Source of the DNA: Ryuthela nishihirai
Taxonomy: Eukaryota; Arthropoda; Arachnida; Araneae; Heptathelidae
DNA length: 64,000 nt
Reading direction: 5' to 3'
NCBI GenBank assembly: GCA_038380435.1
Contig: JAWZYU010000018.1
Span: forward strand, 47,293,251 to 47,357,250
Shown here one piece after another: positions 32,852-44,140 of this stretch. Made by a program: the position numbers and the translations under genes. The notes under the pieces were generated by a model. It saw nothing but the letters and a program-made list of their open reading frames with translations. It did not search any database and was not told the origin of the DNA. Each line of letters opens with the position of its first letter. The first letter of the stretch is position 1.

Positions 32852-34175
32852 ATTGAGAGGGAAGTTTTATATATTAAACTTCATTGAAAATACCTTTTAC
32901 GTTAAAACGAATATAAGCAACTTGCAATTTCTTGGTGCAAAAATTGTTGCATCTGTAATCTTGAATTTTGCGTTGTTATCTGAAAACCTTTCTGTAATGA
33001 GCTCACCCTAGTTTCTAGGAAAAGAGAACTGTTGGCACTCTAGTTTGTGGTTTTTGTTATGAAACTGATTTACTTTAGGATGAATTGTAATCGTAATACT
33101 GCGACTTTTAATTAGTATTTTTTAATTTAAATATTACATAGCATTCTAACAGATTTCATTATAAAATTTCATAGTTTTCTTTGATTTTTTTCAATTCCGA
33201 GGTTGTTAAATGCGCACGTTATTCCGCTTCAATTCTTCAAGTTATTCCGCAGTTCTGTTTCAATTTTTACACTTATCACATTCTTTTATTAATTGCTACC
33301 AGTCTAGATAATATCACTAGAATTTCTCAAGAGGGAAAAAAGGTAAAAATACCAACATTTTATTAACACTCTAAGAAAAGCAATATATTGTCCCCTCTTA
33401 CGGCAATAATCCTTCCGGAATGGATTTGTGTTCGCATCGGACAAAAAGAATCGGCTCACAGAGCTTACCTATATTCCTTCAACCTGCAACACACGAAACA
33501 ATCGATCAAAACCTTATCAATGGCTACTAGCCAGAAAAAAAGAGTTCCAAGGTCATGACCGGAAAAAAACACAGTGAGACCTTTGTCCGTGGATAATCCT
33601 CCTTCATCCTCTCTATTCACCTTTTATGATGTCATTTCCAGGTTACGAATCTCCACATTGATTGCACTGTTTGCCTGTATTCACAGCATTTGCAGCACAT
33701 CACGCATTATTATTGCACTAGCTTTAGTAGCTCTATCTCTTCATTCCTGGTAGCTGTTTATTACCTAGGGTCCAAAAACGTCAAAGAAGTATGTACACGT
33801 CTCTTGTGCGCATTATATTTCCAATATTAACCATATTCAATTAAATGTGTAGATTCTATTAAAGGCAGAATTGTTTTGGAAGTTTCGTTGATGTATATTT
33901 TAAATGTTATAAATTTCTAGGTTATTTACAGGTATACATTAAAAAATGGTGGGGTTTTGGGAAGCACTCTTCACAAATACTCAAAAGACATCGCATTGAA
34001 TGTCGTACTTGTACATTCTCCCACTCAAACAGTTTCACGAGCAATCACCAGAGGAGATCAAAGCCCATTATCTCAAGATACGTTACGTAAATTCCTAGTG
34101 CAACATTTCCTGACAGATGGATCAGCAGGAGTGGTCCAATTCTATGGCTACCACGAAACCCTAATTTCACTCCCG
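32852..34175. other. Non-coding stretch, nothing recognised
   Basis: AT-rich to about 33900. A slightly GC-richer part at 33950-34170 is open on the plus strand but shows no familiar motif. Confidence 0.45.
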
Positions 34176-34420
34176 CTGATTTTTGGGGCGGGGGTGGCTC
34201 AGTCGGTAGCGCGCCATGCTCGTAATCTGCACTTCACAGGTTCGAGTCCCAGCTGGGTCGGCGTTGAAATTTATCTGTGCAAAACTCCCCGCCCTGTCTA
34301 CGGTTAGTAGGGAACACCGATGGGCTTGGAAAGGCCGCCGTCCGTCGGATGAACGTTAAGCCGTGGCCCCGTGTGTGGGAGAGCCATACCCTGTGCACGT
34401 TAAAGAACATGCTGGTTGGC

Positions 34421-34515
34421 TGTGATGTCCCAAAGGGGTTCGGACCCTGTTGGACTAAATCAGACGTGTATACCTTGGTTCGGATTCTGTCCGACTGGGC
34501 CAGATGTGATGTCCC
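34421..34515. repeat. Duplicated LTR start, 84 bp apart
   Basis: The LTR terminus TGTGATGTCCC recurs exactly at 34505-34515. Between them 'ggttcggaccctgttggact' and 'ggttcggattctgtccgact' are direct repeats. Confidence 0.85.
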
Positions 34516-34773
34516 CACCCCCTTCTGAGATCTATGGGGACTGAGCCAAACGTCGTGGCCGTCGGAGGACGATGCAATTGTTGCTTAATAATTACTGCAC
34601 CCTCACTTAGGTGAAATCACAGGTTCTCGGGTTTTTAAGCCAGTGTCACTGTATGCTTCAACTTTACTGCGTTGAATGAAGAATAGGAACTGTCCATCAA
34701 TTAACTGCACGAGAGTTAGATAGGGACGACATAGTGTTATTTATAATATATGCAGCTATGTGCTGGGAATGAG

Positions 34774-35105
34774 CTCCACTCCGTGAACCTTTGCTGCTTC
34801 ACTGCTGCAAACAATAATATAAAAAGGTGGAGAATCGCACGCTCTGCGAATCGTCACTTTACACACCTCAAAACTCGGTGAAAGGATAACCAACCTTTGC
34901 CTACACTGTGGTTCCTCTGAATCCACACAACTACTCTCAGGTTCACCGCTCAACTCCGTGAGCCTTTGCTGCTTTGCTACTGCAAAAAGTAATAATGAGG
35001 TGGAGAATCACACGCTCTGCAAGTTCTAACTTTACAGACCTCAACCTCGGTGAAAGGATAACCAACCTTTGCTTACACAGTGGTTCCTTCTGAATACACA
35101 AAAAT
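34774..35105. repeat. ~175-bp tandem duplication inside the LTR
   Basis: 34774-34948 and 34949-35105 share 'actccgtgaacctttgctgc', 'gcacgctctgc', 'ctcggtgaaaggataaccaa' and 'cctttgc.tacac.gtggtt'. The copies have diverged moderately. Duplicated blocks like this often lie in the U3 region of LTRs, which is inference here. Confidence 0.88.
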
Positions 35106-35638
35106 AAAACAGATTCACATCAGAAGCTAGATTCCCTCCTGGAATCACACCCTCACTTCAAGGGTTACATTGAGAAAGGCAGCGTCCCTTTGATGCGTGT
35201 CCAAGCGACCACTTCTTCGCTTGACAGCTACGCATAGACTAATGCTTCAAATCTACCGCCTAGCCTCATTGCTGCACTAGCGCCCCTAGGCTAGTCATTT
35301 ACGGCAATAAACAACTTCTGGCATTCGTCACGGAGCAGCTTTAGACCCAAAAACCAACAACAGTGAATCATCCCAGCATAAACATTTCCAAGAACACATA
35401 AAAATATATACAACAGTAAAATACGACAAAAATATACAATAAATAAGAAAATATAAAATTCGAGGGACATGACAATGGCCTTGACCGGAGGCTACCATCT
35501 GTCTCCTAACAGCTGTTCCAGTGGGTCCCCTCCCCCAACCTTCTCTAAGCTTTCGGGGTTCTTGTGACCTGGCCATTTAGCCCATGGTGTGCAAAAAAGC
35601 ACCGCTCAAAGGTGAAACAACCCAACCCACTGATTTTT

Positions 35639-36144
35639 TTATTGTGCTCGTTTGTAAAGAATTATGTATACATGAACAGAATTCGAGATCTGAGTCACTT
35701 GAAAACCAAAATAAGCCAGTGACAAGAGACATGCTGCAGCGTTTATGGAAAGAAGTAAAATACCGATTCGACTTATGTTGGGTCACGAATGATGTTCATT
35801 AATTATGCTCAAAACTATTTAAGATACGCTTTCAATAAAATATTATATTTTGAATATGTGTATTATTTTCCTTTCCACCACTATTTTTCGGATTTTTTCC
35901 TAACATAAATGACTATAGAATAATTCTACCGTATCGATTGTTTCATTCTTCCAGTTCTTATTAACGACAGTACACAATAAACAGTAATCGCATATGTATG
36001 CATTTCGCAGTCATTTTTAGATCATTCTTTAGAGATCTGCGCCCTTTTTGGACTGCTAGATTGTACAAAGTGTCGAGTTTCACAATTTTTAGTCTCTAGA
36101 TTATACAACTGCTGTCACTACTATAGAACTTGAGTTGAATAGTT
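35639..36144. other. AT-rich non-coding stretch, nothing recognised
   Basis: A 72-codon plus ORF at 35584-35802 starts in the SINE tail and has no motif; nothing else is seen. Confidence 0.45.
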
Positions 36145-36640
36145 GTGGTAACCTCTCGATTAGTGAGAGTTACAAAGTCATTCTTAACATCGATATCAGA
36201 TTTAGAGGACATTGTCCCACGACTTCCTGATAACATGCCAGGTGCTCTGATCACTGAGCTATCAGTCTCTGATCAAGATCTCGTTAAATTAACGATAGGA
36301 ACTGTTCTACCTGTAGTTACAACTCATATTTGAATGCCACTTGAAGGCAGTGTCTTATCTGATTGCAAATAGCATCCCGGAAAAGATGTCAATGTACGAC
36401 TATACTCAATTATTTACTTAATAAATTTGTCGATGTTTCTGCAGCTACAAGATACGAAGTCGCTCTTAATATCGATATTAAATTAGGAAGAAAACTTATC
36501 TTGATCCGGGAGGACACATGACTTCCTGAAAACATGTCAGGTTCTTTGACTAATGAGCTACAGATCTCCCATCAAACTTTCTCCAACTCACTAATATACT
36601 TTTGTACCTGCAGTACACAACTCAAATACCTGTATCACTT
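36145..36640 (-). repeat. Two copies of a tRNA-like repeat (SINE-D)
   Basis: Copies at about 36160-36330 and 36450-36640 share 'tacaaagtcattcttaac' / 'tacgaagtcgctcttaat', 'atcgatat', 'cacgacttcctgataacatg' / 'acatgacttcctgaaaacat', and 'gagctatcagtctc' / 'gagctacagatctc'. On the minus strand each ends in a 'tagctcattagtcaaaga'-like A box, suggesting a tRNA-derived SINE in the minus direction. The second copy has a small insertion. Confidence 0.55.
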
Positions 36641-37076
36641 GAAAGAACGGGGTTATCTGTTCACGGATGCTGTTTGTAGGTAGTATCTTCGTTGACTGAA
36701 GAAATGTCAAAACATTTATGTAATTAATTGATTATACTTGTAACATATATTGTCATCTTCTTCAGGATTCTGTTTATCACCTGTTTTAATGCCTGACCTC
36801 GTCAGTGGGTGAGTAGGTTGACCGTCCCTAGTTAAGGTTGTCAGCGGAACAAACTAGAAAGTCGGACTAAATTTCTCTACACTCTGAGCATGAAAGCCAC
36901 GTACACTTCTACAAGTATCTCTTTGATCACATTTAGGCACTTAACTGCATATCGTGTTGTCGGATAAACAATATTTCGAAATTTATAGCACATTTTTAAA
37001 AATTGAGAAATTTGGTGTCTCTCCATCCTTCGGTAGATATCGATTTATTTTAATAACAGTTGAATTCACGGGTGTC

Positions 37077-37304
37077 TTAGATTAATATCAATATATGCTG
37101 AGCTTAAAACAACGAGATTCACTTACTTGTGTATAAATATAATATTTCAGTCGTCATCTGAGGAGGCTGCAGCTCTGTTGGAACGTTAAGAGCTGCAACC
37201 TCCTTTGATGACGACCCCAGTCAAGGACCGAAATATTATATTTATACACAAGTTAGTGAATCTCTTTGTCTTAAGTTCGACAGCTATTGATATTAATGTT
37301 CATA
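37077..37304. mobile_element. Long hairpin MITE
   Basis: The outer arms 'attaatatcaatatatgctg' (37083) and its near-complement around 37280-37304, the middle arms 'gagattcacttacttgtgta' and 'tacacaagttagtgaatctc', and the inner arms around 'gaggaggctgcagctct' and 'gagctgcaacctcct' all pair about a centre near 37178. Roughly 110 bp per arm with minor mismatches. There is no clear flanking duplication, so the superfamily is open. Confidence 0.8.
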
Positions 37305-38687
37305 TCTTTTGTTTTAAGAGATCGATGAAAAAGAGCTTTCAGAGACCGCTAGAGTTAGCAAACGGCAAAATATTTAATTAATATTGTTAATAGTCTAATT
37401 ATGCTGGAATTTAGAAATTTCGTTGAGAAAGTGTGCAGATCAAGGGAACTATATGGGGAGTAGCGATTTCCCCTTTAGTGGGAGAGTAACTCAATTTACT
37501 TTTGCTTGCTTTAAGAATACATTTAAAATTTTTTTCTGTTTGAACAGCTATCATAAAATATTACTATTCGCATTTTCAGCAATTTCCGCCGTTAGAGGGC
37601 GGTAAAGTTTGAAAATGGCAAATTTAGTTCTCTTTGAGGCGAGCAGTTTTTATTTGCCATTGGCGAAGTGAGTTTCTATGTTAATAATATTTCTTATAAC
37701 GAATAATTGTGACGAAGATTTAAATTTTTCTTTCGTTGGAATAATGTTTCAAAGCGTTACATGTACAGTTGTGATACGTATGAATAATAGACAATTTATT
37801 ATTAAGACATCAGTTATCGTTATAGGTTATCCCTAGTAACAATATCAAGTTATCTAAAGTAATGAATAACGTAGTTAGAAATATGAAGTTTTTTTTCTTG
37901 ATGCACATTTCTTAAGTTTTTTTTTCCTTCATTAAAATTTACATTATTGGAGAAACGATTTCGGTTTTATCCTTGATAATGCAGCTTTCATTAGCCACGT
38001 TGTGTTAATTCGTTACTGATACTTCCATGGTGCATCTGAAATCCGGTATGGCGTTCGCTAAAATGAACGATTAGGAAATAGTTTTCACTAAGGGTTCATC
38101 TAAAATTGATTTCGTAATTAAGCATCAATCACGAAAAGATAGAATTAAATTAAAGGGTTACCGTCGGCAAGCGTAAGTCATTATATTTAACCCTAGTTTC
38201 AGTGCATCTGTTGAAGCTGATGCAATCATTTAACCTGACTGCTAATTTAGTAGCTGCTGTCACCATCCCGCGCCTTGATAATCCCCCATATTGGATGAAA
38301 GCCAGCATGGACTTTCACTGTAGGCTAGCCACTGCAATGGGTTCCTTGGTCCGTTGAACAATTTATCCGTTCATTGTAACTTGCGTCGTGCTTTGGTATG
38401 AAGTACGAGTGTTTAAAAAAATCCGTTGAGTAATTCCTGTGGAAGTTATAGGAACTGGTAAAATCGCACATAAATTTTATGATATGGATTTTTCTGTTAG
38501 AAAAATTTTCAAGTCAGTTTAATCAGTTGAAAACTACAAAGTTATTATAGTTTTACAAAATTTATTGTTTTGTTTCTTATTAAACTGTACAATCCTTTTG
38601 TAAACACGATAACTGTTCAGTAAGTTGATTGCACTTGATGTGTAATTTTTTGATTAGTTGTTTATTTAATGAATTGAATTACATTTA
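37305..38687. other. AT-rich non-coding stretch
   Basis: No gene is recognised. Short ORFs (for example 37423-37605) lack motifs or convincing splice contexts. Confidence 0.5.
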
Positions 38688-38984
38688 TAAGCGAACATTT
38701 TGTGCATACATTGGGATAAATTGTCAGGTCACAGGGATCCAGTCCGAATTTCAGCACTCAACTCTGAGCCCAAGAAATCGGAGCTGTAGAGCTGTCAGAA
38801 TACAGATGGAAGCCGTCCATTGAAGTTATCCAGTATATTGTACCCACGGGTGTTACGAATGAGCACAAGTACACAACACGTAGATATTCGACGGGCTGTA
38901 CACTTCATCTTATAACTGTCCCGGACGACCCTTGGGCTCAGAACGCGTAGAGCTGTTAGAGAACAAACGAAAACATTCCATCTA
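38688..38984 (-). repeat. Old SINE-A sequence leading into a minisatellite
   Basis: 'cattttgtgcatacattggg', 'aaattgtcaggtcacaggg', 'gatggaagccgtccattg' and later 'gcccttgggctcagaa'-like and 'gagctgttagag' blocks follow the minus SINE-A order. There appear to be two overlapping partial copies. The second runs straight into the array at 38985 at the 'ggccatccagcgtgttcttt' position of SINE-A. Confidence 0.55.
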
Positions 38985-39734
38985 GTGAGGCCATTTAGTG
39001 TATTCTTCAGAGTGGCACTGGGGCCATTTAATATATTCTTTATAGTGGCATTGAGGCATCTAGGGCATTCTTTATAGTGTCATTGAGGCATCTAGGGCAT
39101 TCTTTATAATGGCATAGGGACCATCTAGTGTATTTTTATATTGGCATTAGAAAACATCTACGTATTCTTCATAGTGGTATTTGAATCATCAAGTGTACTC
39201 TTTATAGTGGTATTTGAATCATCAAGTGTATTCTTTAGAGTGGTATTGGGGCTATCTAGTACATTATTTATAGAGACATCTAGTGTATTTTTATAGTGCT
39301 ATTGGGGCAATCTGGTACATTATTTATAGTGACATTAGAAACATCTAGTGTATTCTTTATAGTGGTATTGAAAACATCTAGTGCATTCTTTACAGCGGCA
39401 TTGGGACCATCTAGTGCATTCTTTATAATGGCATTAGAAACATCTAGTGTATTCTTTATAGCGACATTGGGACAATCTATAATATTATTTAGAGTGACAT
39501 TGTGACATATATTGCATTCTTCATAATGGTATTAAAGCTATCTAAGGGGTTGGGACCATCTAGTGTATTCTTTATAGTGGATTGGGACTATTTAGTGTAT
39601 ACTTTATAGTGACATTGGGACCATTCACTGTAATATTTATAGTGACATTGGAGTCACCTAGTGTATATTTTATAGTGGCATTGGAGCCATCTACTGTAGT
39701 TTATGCTTTATAGTGGCATTAGGGCCATCTAGAG
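38985..39734. repeat. 33-bp minisatellite derived from a SINE-A segment
   Basis: About 22 imperfect tandem units of roughly 33 bp with consensus words 'ccatctagtgtattcttta' and 'tagtggcattggg'. The unit resembles the minus-strand SINE-A segment 'ccatccagcgtgttcttta' + 'acgtgcacaggg', and old SINE sequence flanks the array on both sides. Because 33 is a multiple of 3, an 11-residue periodic ORF appears at 39296-39505; it is not evidence of a gene. A hAT-like element interrupts the array at its right end. Confidence 0.8.
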
Positions 39735-40212
39735 TAGGGGTTCTCAACGTGGAGTACGGGGTAAAAAATTTTGGGTTACGCCGTGAGAGCTCAAAAGTCG
39801 TTAGATCCAGTAACAAAGTTGTCAAAACTGCTACTGATTTTTCATCTTTAACTGTTTTAAAAAATAAATATAGAACAGGCTGGATGTTGAAGATTGACTT
39901 GCGACTCTACCTTAGCCACCTTACCCCAACCATTGATGAACTGTGCAAGCGTAAACAAATGCAACCATTTCACTGATTACCCAATAAAATGTTTATAATT
40001 TTATAAGATTTGTTGAATTGTTTATGCCATTTTTTGTGTTCATCGATATATGAAATTTATGAATGCAAAATTTAATGTGTGTGAATATATATATGTGTGT
40101 GTTATTTTATTCCCATTGTTATATTATAAATATAGATTTATATACAAGGGGTACGCCAGTTACATACACATTTCCACGGGGTACGTGAAGTATAAAAGGT
40201 TGAGAACCACTG
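39735..40212. mobile_element. hAT-like MITE with perfect 8-bp TSD
   Basis: The left end TAGGGGTTCTCAACG and the complement of the right end, CAGTGGTTCTCAACC, are inverted termini of the hAT type. The octamer 'atctagag' flanks it exactly (39727-39734 and 40213-40220), and removing the element restores a minisatellite unit ('ccatctagag' + 'cactctttgc'). The 478-bp interior has no transposase; an 87-codon ORF inside (39713-39976) is unremarkable. Confidence 0.9.
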
Positions 40213-40372
40213 ATCTAGAGCACTCTTTGCTTCAACAGGTGTTTTAAAAGGGTACAAGTGCACATCTGTGGAGATTCGGTAGGTATATTTCATCTGTACT
40301 ATACGGGCTCTCGGGCTTGAATCAGGAAGAGATCTTAGAAAAACGATGGAAGCCTTCCATCCGGGACATCCA
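40213..40372 (-). repeat. Residual minisatellite unit and SINE-A remnant
   Basis: 'atctagagcactctttgc' continues the 33-bp unit. 'cgatggaagccttccatccg' then resembles the SINE-A 'gatggtagcctcccgtcaag' block. Confidence 0.5.
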
Positions 40373-42690
40373 TCTGGTCACATATGGCCACTTTTTTCTT
40401 TTCTTTTTTTTCAACCCTGCTGAGGAGTGGTCAAATTCACAGGGTCCTGGTGCTGACCATTTATACCTACTAGACTGGATTTGTTTATGGATTTGAGCTT
40501 GATTATGGATCCTGGACTTGCTGCACTGGTGGGCCTCTGCTGAGGTAGAATACGCCGCTGTGTTTTCTGTTTGCTTCTGGGTTGCCAGCCGTAAGCGAGC
40601 AGAGGCATGGGATACCTTATATCAGCTGGTGGATAATCCTAATCAGAAGCCATCGCAGGTACCTGAAACTCACTTAGCTAGTTGGGCATCGTCAAGCTTA
40701 AACTGGAGTAATGTGTCTCGGGAAGGCCATATGGCTCTTGAAAAAGTCCACTTGAAAAGGTGGTGCCTGAAGTTCCTACCAGCATCGGTGACTTCAGCCT
40801 TTAGAAGAGGAGGGACAGGTCTTTGCGATCAGGGGGCTGTTTCATATTGTTGTCCCTACCTATCTCAATAAACCTAGTTTCTTTAAAAATCCTACTAATT
40901 ATTTTCTCTCTGCAGGAACGTGGAACGTGAGGACATTATATAGAGATTAATATCTTGATGTCCTCACAGAGGAATTCCAGTGCCATAACCTAGATATTCT
41001 AGGCTTGAAAGAGACCAGATGGACAGGCAAAGGTGAGATACTTAAAAATAGCTTTATATTTCTCTTTACAGAAAGGGAGGATGGAAAGCATCACCAAGGC
41101 GTGGGTTTGCTTCTCAGCAGACATGCTAGTGATGCTCTTCTAAGATATGAGTGCATTAATGAAATGTTTCTTACAGCAAAATTTCAGCAAGCATTAAATA
41201 CTTCAATGTTATTTGCTGTTATGCCCCACTGAGGATTCCGATGAGGATGAGAAGGATAGATTTTACGGACAATTTCAGGATATGTTGAATTCTGTCAAGA
41301 AAGGAGATATTACCCTTGTTCTAGGTGACTTCAATGCCAAAGGTGATACTGACTCTGATCTTTGGGGAGGGGTGATAGGCTCCTCTGGTATCGGTAGCTG
41401 GAATGGCAATGGGCAATGGCTCCTACAGGTAAATAAACTCAGTTGTTTCAATTTTCCATGATTGCGCTTAATAGAATTAAGAATCTGGTTGACAGTCAAT
41501 TGCGTGATGAGCAGTGAGGATTCAGAAGTGGTAGGGGATGTGTGAATCAGATATTTTCACTTAGGCAGATTCTTGAGAAATGTTTAGAGTTTCAGAAACC
41601 TTTAGTTGCTAGCTTTGTTGATTTCAAAAAGGCTTTCGACTCTGCTGTCGTCATAATTTGTGGTTGATTGTGAGATAATATAGTATACCTGATAAGTCAG
41701 TTAACATAATGAAAGCTCTCTATAATGACACTGAGTCGTGTGTGAGAGTTGGTAAGGCTTGTAGCAATTGGTTTAGTATTACTTCTGGTGTTCGACAAGG
41801 GTGCATTTTGTCTCCTTTTCTCTTTAGTTTGGTTATTGATTATGTTATGCGAAATTCACTTCAAGGGAAAGATTTTGTCCTTAAATGGGCTGGAGATACG
41901 AAAATTTCTGATTTAGATTATGTTGATGATTTAACCCTTTTGGCAAATGATGTTGATGAGATGAACTCTTTCATTCGAGCTGTTGATGAGACTGGTAGTA
42001 GAGTAGGTTTGGTTATAAACAGAGAGAAAACTAAAGTGATGAAAATTGGTCAGGTAGGCTGTGATTCAGTTAATCTGAATGGTTGCAGTCTTGAGCAGGA
42101 GACACAGTTTAATTATCTTGGGAGCTATGTAACAGATAATGGTGATGTGCGGCATGAGATTAACAGACGAATAGGGATTGCTGCCGGGACTTTTAAGAAT
42201 CTATGGAGAGTGTGGAGAAATAGGCGTATACACCTAAAGACTAAAATTAGACTGTATAATAGTTTGGTTCTTTCTAGGGTTAGTTATGGTAGTGAAACTT
42301 GGACACTTTGTAAACAAGATAACAGGAAACTAGATGCTTTTGAGTCCAGATGCTTACGCAGTATCTTGGGCATTAGGTGGTTCAACTTTGTAACTAATGA
42401 TGAGGTTAGGCAAAGGAGTTTGCAACCTCCTTTAAGCAGCATATTGTGCAGAGAGAGACTCCGTTGGTTTGGACATGTTGCCCGTATGAACAATTATAGA
42501 TTGGCAAATAGGGTTATGAACAGTGTGTCTAAAGGCCTCAGAAAGAAGGGGAGACCTAGGATGCGGTGGGCGGAAAATGTGAAACAGGACCTTGTTAGAA
42601 TTGGTGTTCAGTGGCCTGATGCAGTAGATGTAGCTCAGGATAGACTTGCTTGGAGAATTAAATTGCACGGTCTGGTTGGACCTCCGTAGC
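40373..42690 (+). mobile_element. RTE-clade LINE, copy 4 (internal deletion)
   Basis: Has the furthest 5' sequence together with copy 3 ('tcacatatggccactttttt'). The N-terminal frame is open from about 40501 to 40871, then frameshifts in the endonuclease. At about 41450 it jumps from the endonuclease ('taaactcagttgttt') to the reverse transcriptase ('ccatgattgcgcttaataga'), losing about 1.1 kb compared with copy 1 (about 12600-13700). The rest carries stops and small deletions up to 41708. Then an intact frame at 41709-42689 (326 codons) covers the second half of the RT with YVDD and the whole C-terminal domain, ending at the same stop as copies 1 and 2. The normal 3' UTR and (ATG)n tail are replaced by 'gtaattgcattaataataaa'. 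Confidence 0.9.
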
Positions 42691-42844
42691 CGTAATTGCA
42701 TTAATAATAAATTGCATTAATAATTTAATTTTGTCATAAAATGTTACAATAATTACAATTAATAACATAGTATAAAATGAATTATTAACGAAATGAATTT
42801 TGTTATATGTTTTATGATGTCTAACAGTAATGTTTACCCAAATC

Positions 42845-42965
42845 GGACACGGGTGGGTCTAGCTCAATAGTTGTTGAAATGGTTCGGCTCGGGCGGACTC
42901 GGGCTCAATAACTTCGGGCCCGGACAGGCAAGAGTTCGAAAATTTGAGTCCGAATTCATCTGTAG
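42845..42965. repeat. Right-end fragment of the 37-538 hAT-like family
   Basis: 'cgggcggactcgggctcaat', 'acttcgggcccggac' and 'gagtccgaattcatctg' follow the same order as 'atgatttcgggctcg' and 'gagcccaagctcatct' in the element at 37-538. The left end is not recognised. Confidence 0.5.
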
Positions 42966-43954
42966 TAATGACACATTCCTGTCCGACCCTTGTGGAAAGT
43001 AGTCAACTTGAGGAGTAATTTATTCATTAATTTTTATTCTTGTCGATTATATGCATTAAGGGGCTTTATGCATTTTACAAGGAAAAGATCTTTTTCTTTT
43101 TAAATTTTCAATGGAATGCATAATCTAGGCAAACATACAGGATTGCTCTCTTACTTCTAATCACAAATCTACGACTCTTGTGATGATGACATCTCCATGA
43201 ATATATTCAAACTTCGTGACACGAAACGTAGCATGATCATGATTAGATTTTCTACTGTTAGCGTAAACACCAGTGTGATAGTCTGGAAGCGAATATCCAG
43301 TGTAACTTTCTGATCATGCAAATACAGCGTAAAACAAGTTCAGTCGCGTCATCAATAGACTGCACATTTCTCATAGCAAATGTTGAAAGATCAAACGCAG
43401 CAAATCGAGATCACCTTACACTTCGAATAAATAACGTTGTATAGTACTGGGAAATTCTTGTTTACCATATTTGCTACCGATATTTGATATATCATACACC
43501 CAGAGGGGATTTGGAACCAGCGATGCATCTTTCGCAGGAGCGTGACAAATATTTCGAAACTCGCTACTAAAATTTTGCTTAGTTCAGTTCTGTTCAATAC
43601 CTATAGCGCTGAGGCCACGTGATTGGAGTATAAGAGAGTATTTACGTGTGTGATGAAATATGCAGCCTGTGCATTAAGATATTACTCTGTAATACATTCA
43701 TTTCTCTCCAAATAAGTAAATTTCAAATCAAACTTAGTGACTCGTTCCTAGTGCTATAGTGGAACTTTACATTTGAGTATAAGATCTCTGTTTCAAAGAG
43801 CGTTCTAAAACATAAAGATAAACTAAATATATGCAAAACTATTTATCTATATTAATAACCTATCAGGGATAAAACTCGCAATCTTGTAAGTGTCTCAAAA
43901 ATGCATTCACATTTCTTAATTAACAAGAAATTAATTTTTTACTCTCTAGTTTAG
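42966..43954. other. Non-coding stretch, nothing recognised
   Basis: A 68-codon minus ORF (43391-43597) has no family signature. No repeat family was recognised. Confidence 0.5.
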
Positions 43955-44140
43955 ATGCTGAGTAGTTAACGCACTTGGCTACTGATCTAAGGGACCTGGG
44001 TTCCAGCCCCGGATAAGGCATGAACGTTTGTGTTGTTTTTCTGATGCGGTCCTGCCAACCTCACAGAACTTCTACTATGGCATATAAACTGACAGGCTCC
44101 TGTCAGACCTCTGTGGCAACCAGTTGCTCTAATTTTCATA
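43955..44140 (+). repeat. SINE-B copy, plus strand
   Basis: The head 'gatgctgagtagttaacgca' holds the A-box region and 'gggacctgggttccagcccc' is the B box with one change. The body blocks 'ctgacaggctcctgtcagac' and 'ctctgtggcaaccagttgct' follow. The tail is short and AT-rich. Confidence 0.82.

Larger units (their letters stand above)
34421..35474. mobile_element. Solo LTR of an LTR retrotransposon (1054 bp)
   Basis: Begins TGTGATGTCCC and ends GGGACATGACA, an 11-bp inverted terminus with one mismatch that obeys the TG...CA rule for LTRs. It is flanked by 'ttggc' (34416-34420) and 'atggc' (35475-35479), a 5-bp target duplication with one change; the uninterrupted SINE reads 'atggc' here. Without the insertion the SINE is continuous. 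Candidate signals are a TATA-like 'ataatataaaaagg' near 34814 and an AATAAA near 35308. No internal retroelement genes are present, so this is probably an LTR left by recombination between two LTRs. Ty3/gypsy or BEL/Pao origin cannot be decided from the LTR alone. The 5-bp TSD excludes most DNA transposons. Confidence 0.85.
34185..35629 (+). repeat. SINE-A interrupted by a solo LTR
   Basis: The head and first half of the body (34185-34420) and the second half with tail (35475-35629) are one plus-strand SINE-A. The tRNA-like A box is at about 34196 and the B box at about 34241. Outer duplication: 'ctgattttt' at 34176-34184 and 35630-35638. Substitutions are more numerous than in the copies at 7222 or 21188, so it is somewhat older. 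Confidence 0.88.

Noticed and set aside
39296..39505. ORF with 11-residue repeats resembling a structural repeat protein.
   Set aside because: The 33-bp DNA period gives this automatically; units elsewhere in the array carry stops and indels.
38985..39734. Regular short repeats as a possible CRISPR array.
   Set aside because: The units are head-to-tail without unique spacers of constant length, the genome is eukaryotic, and no cas genes exist.
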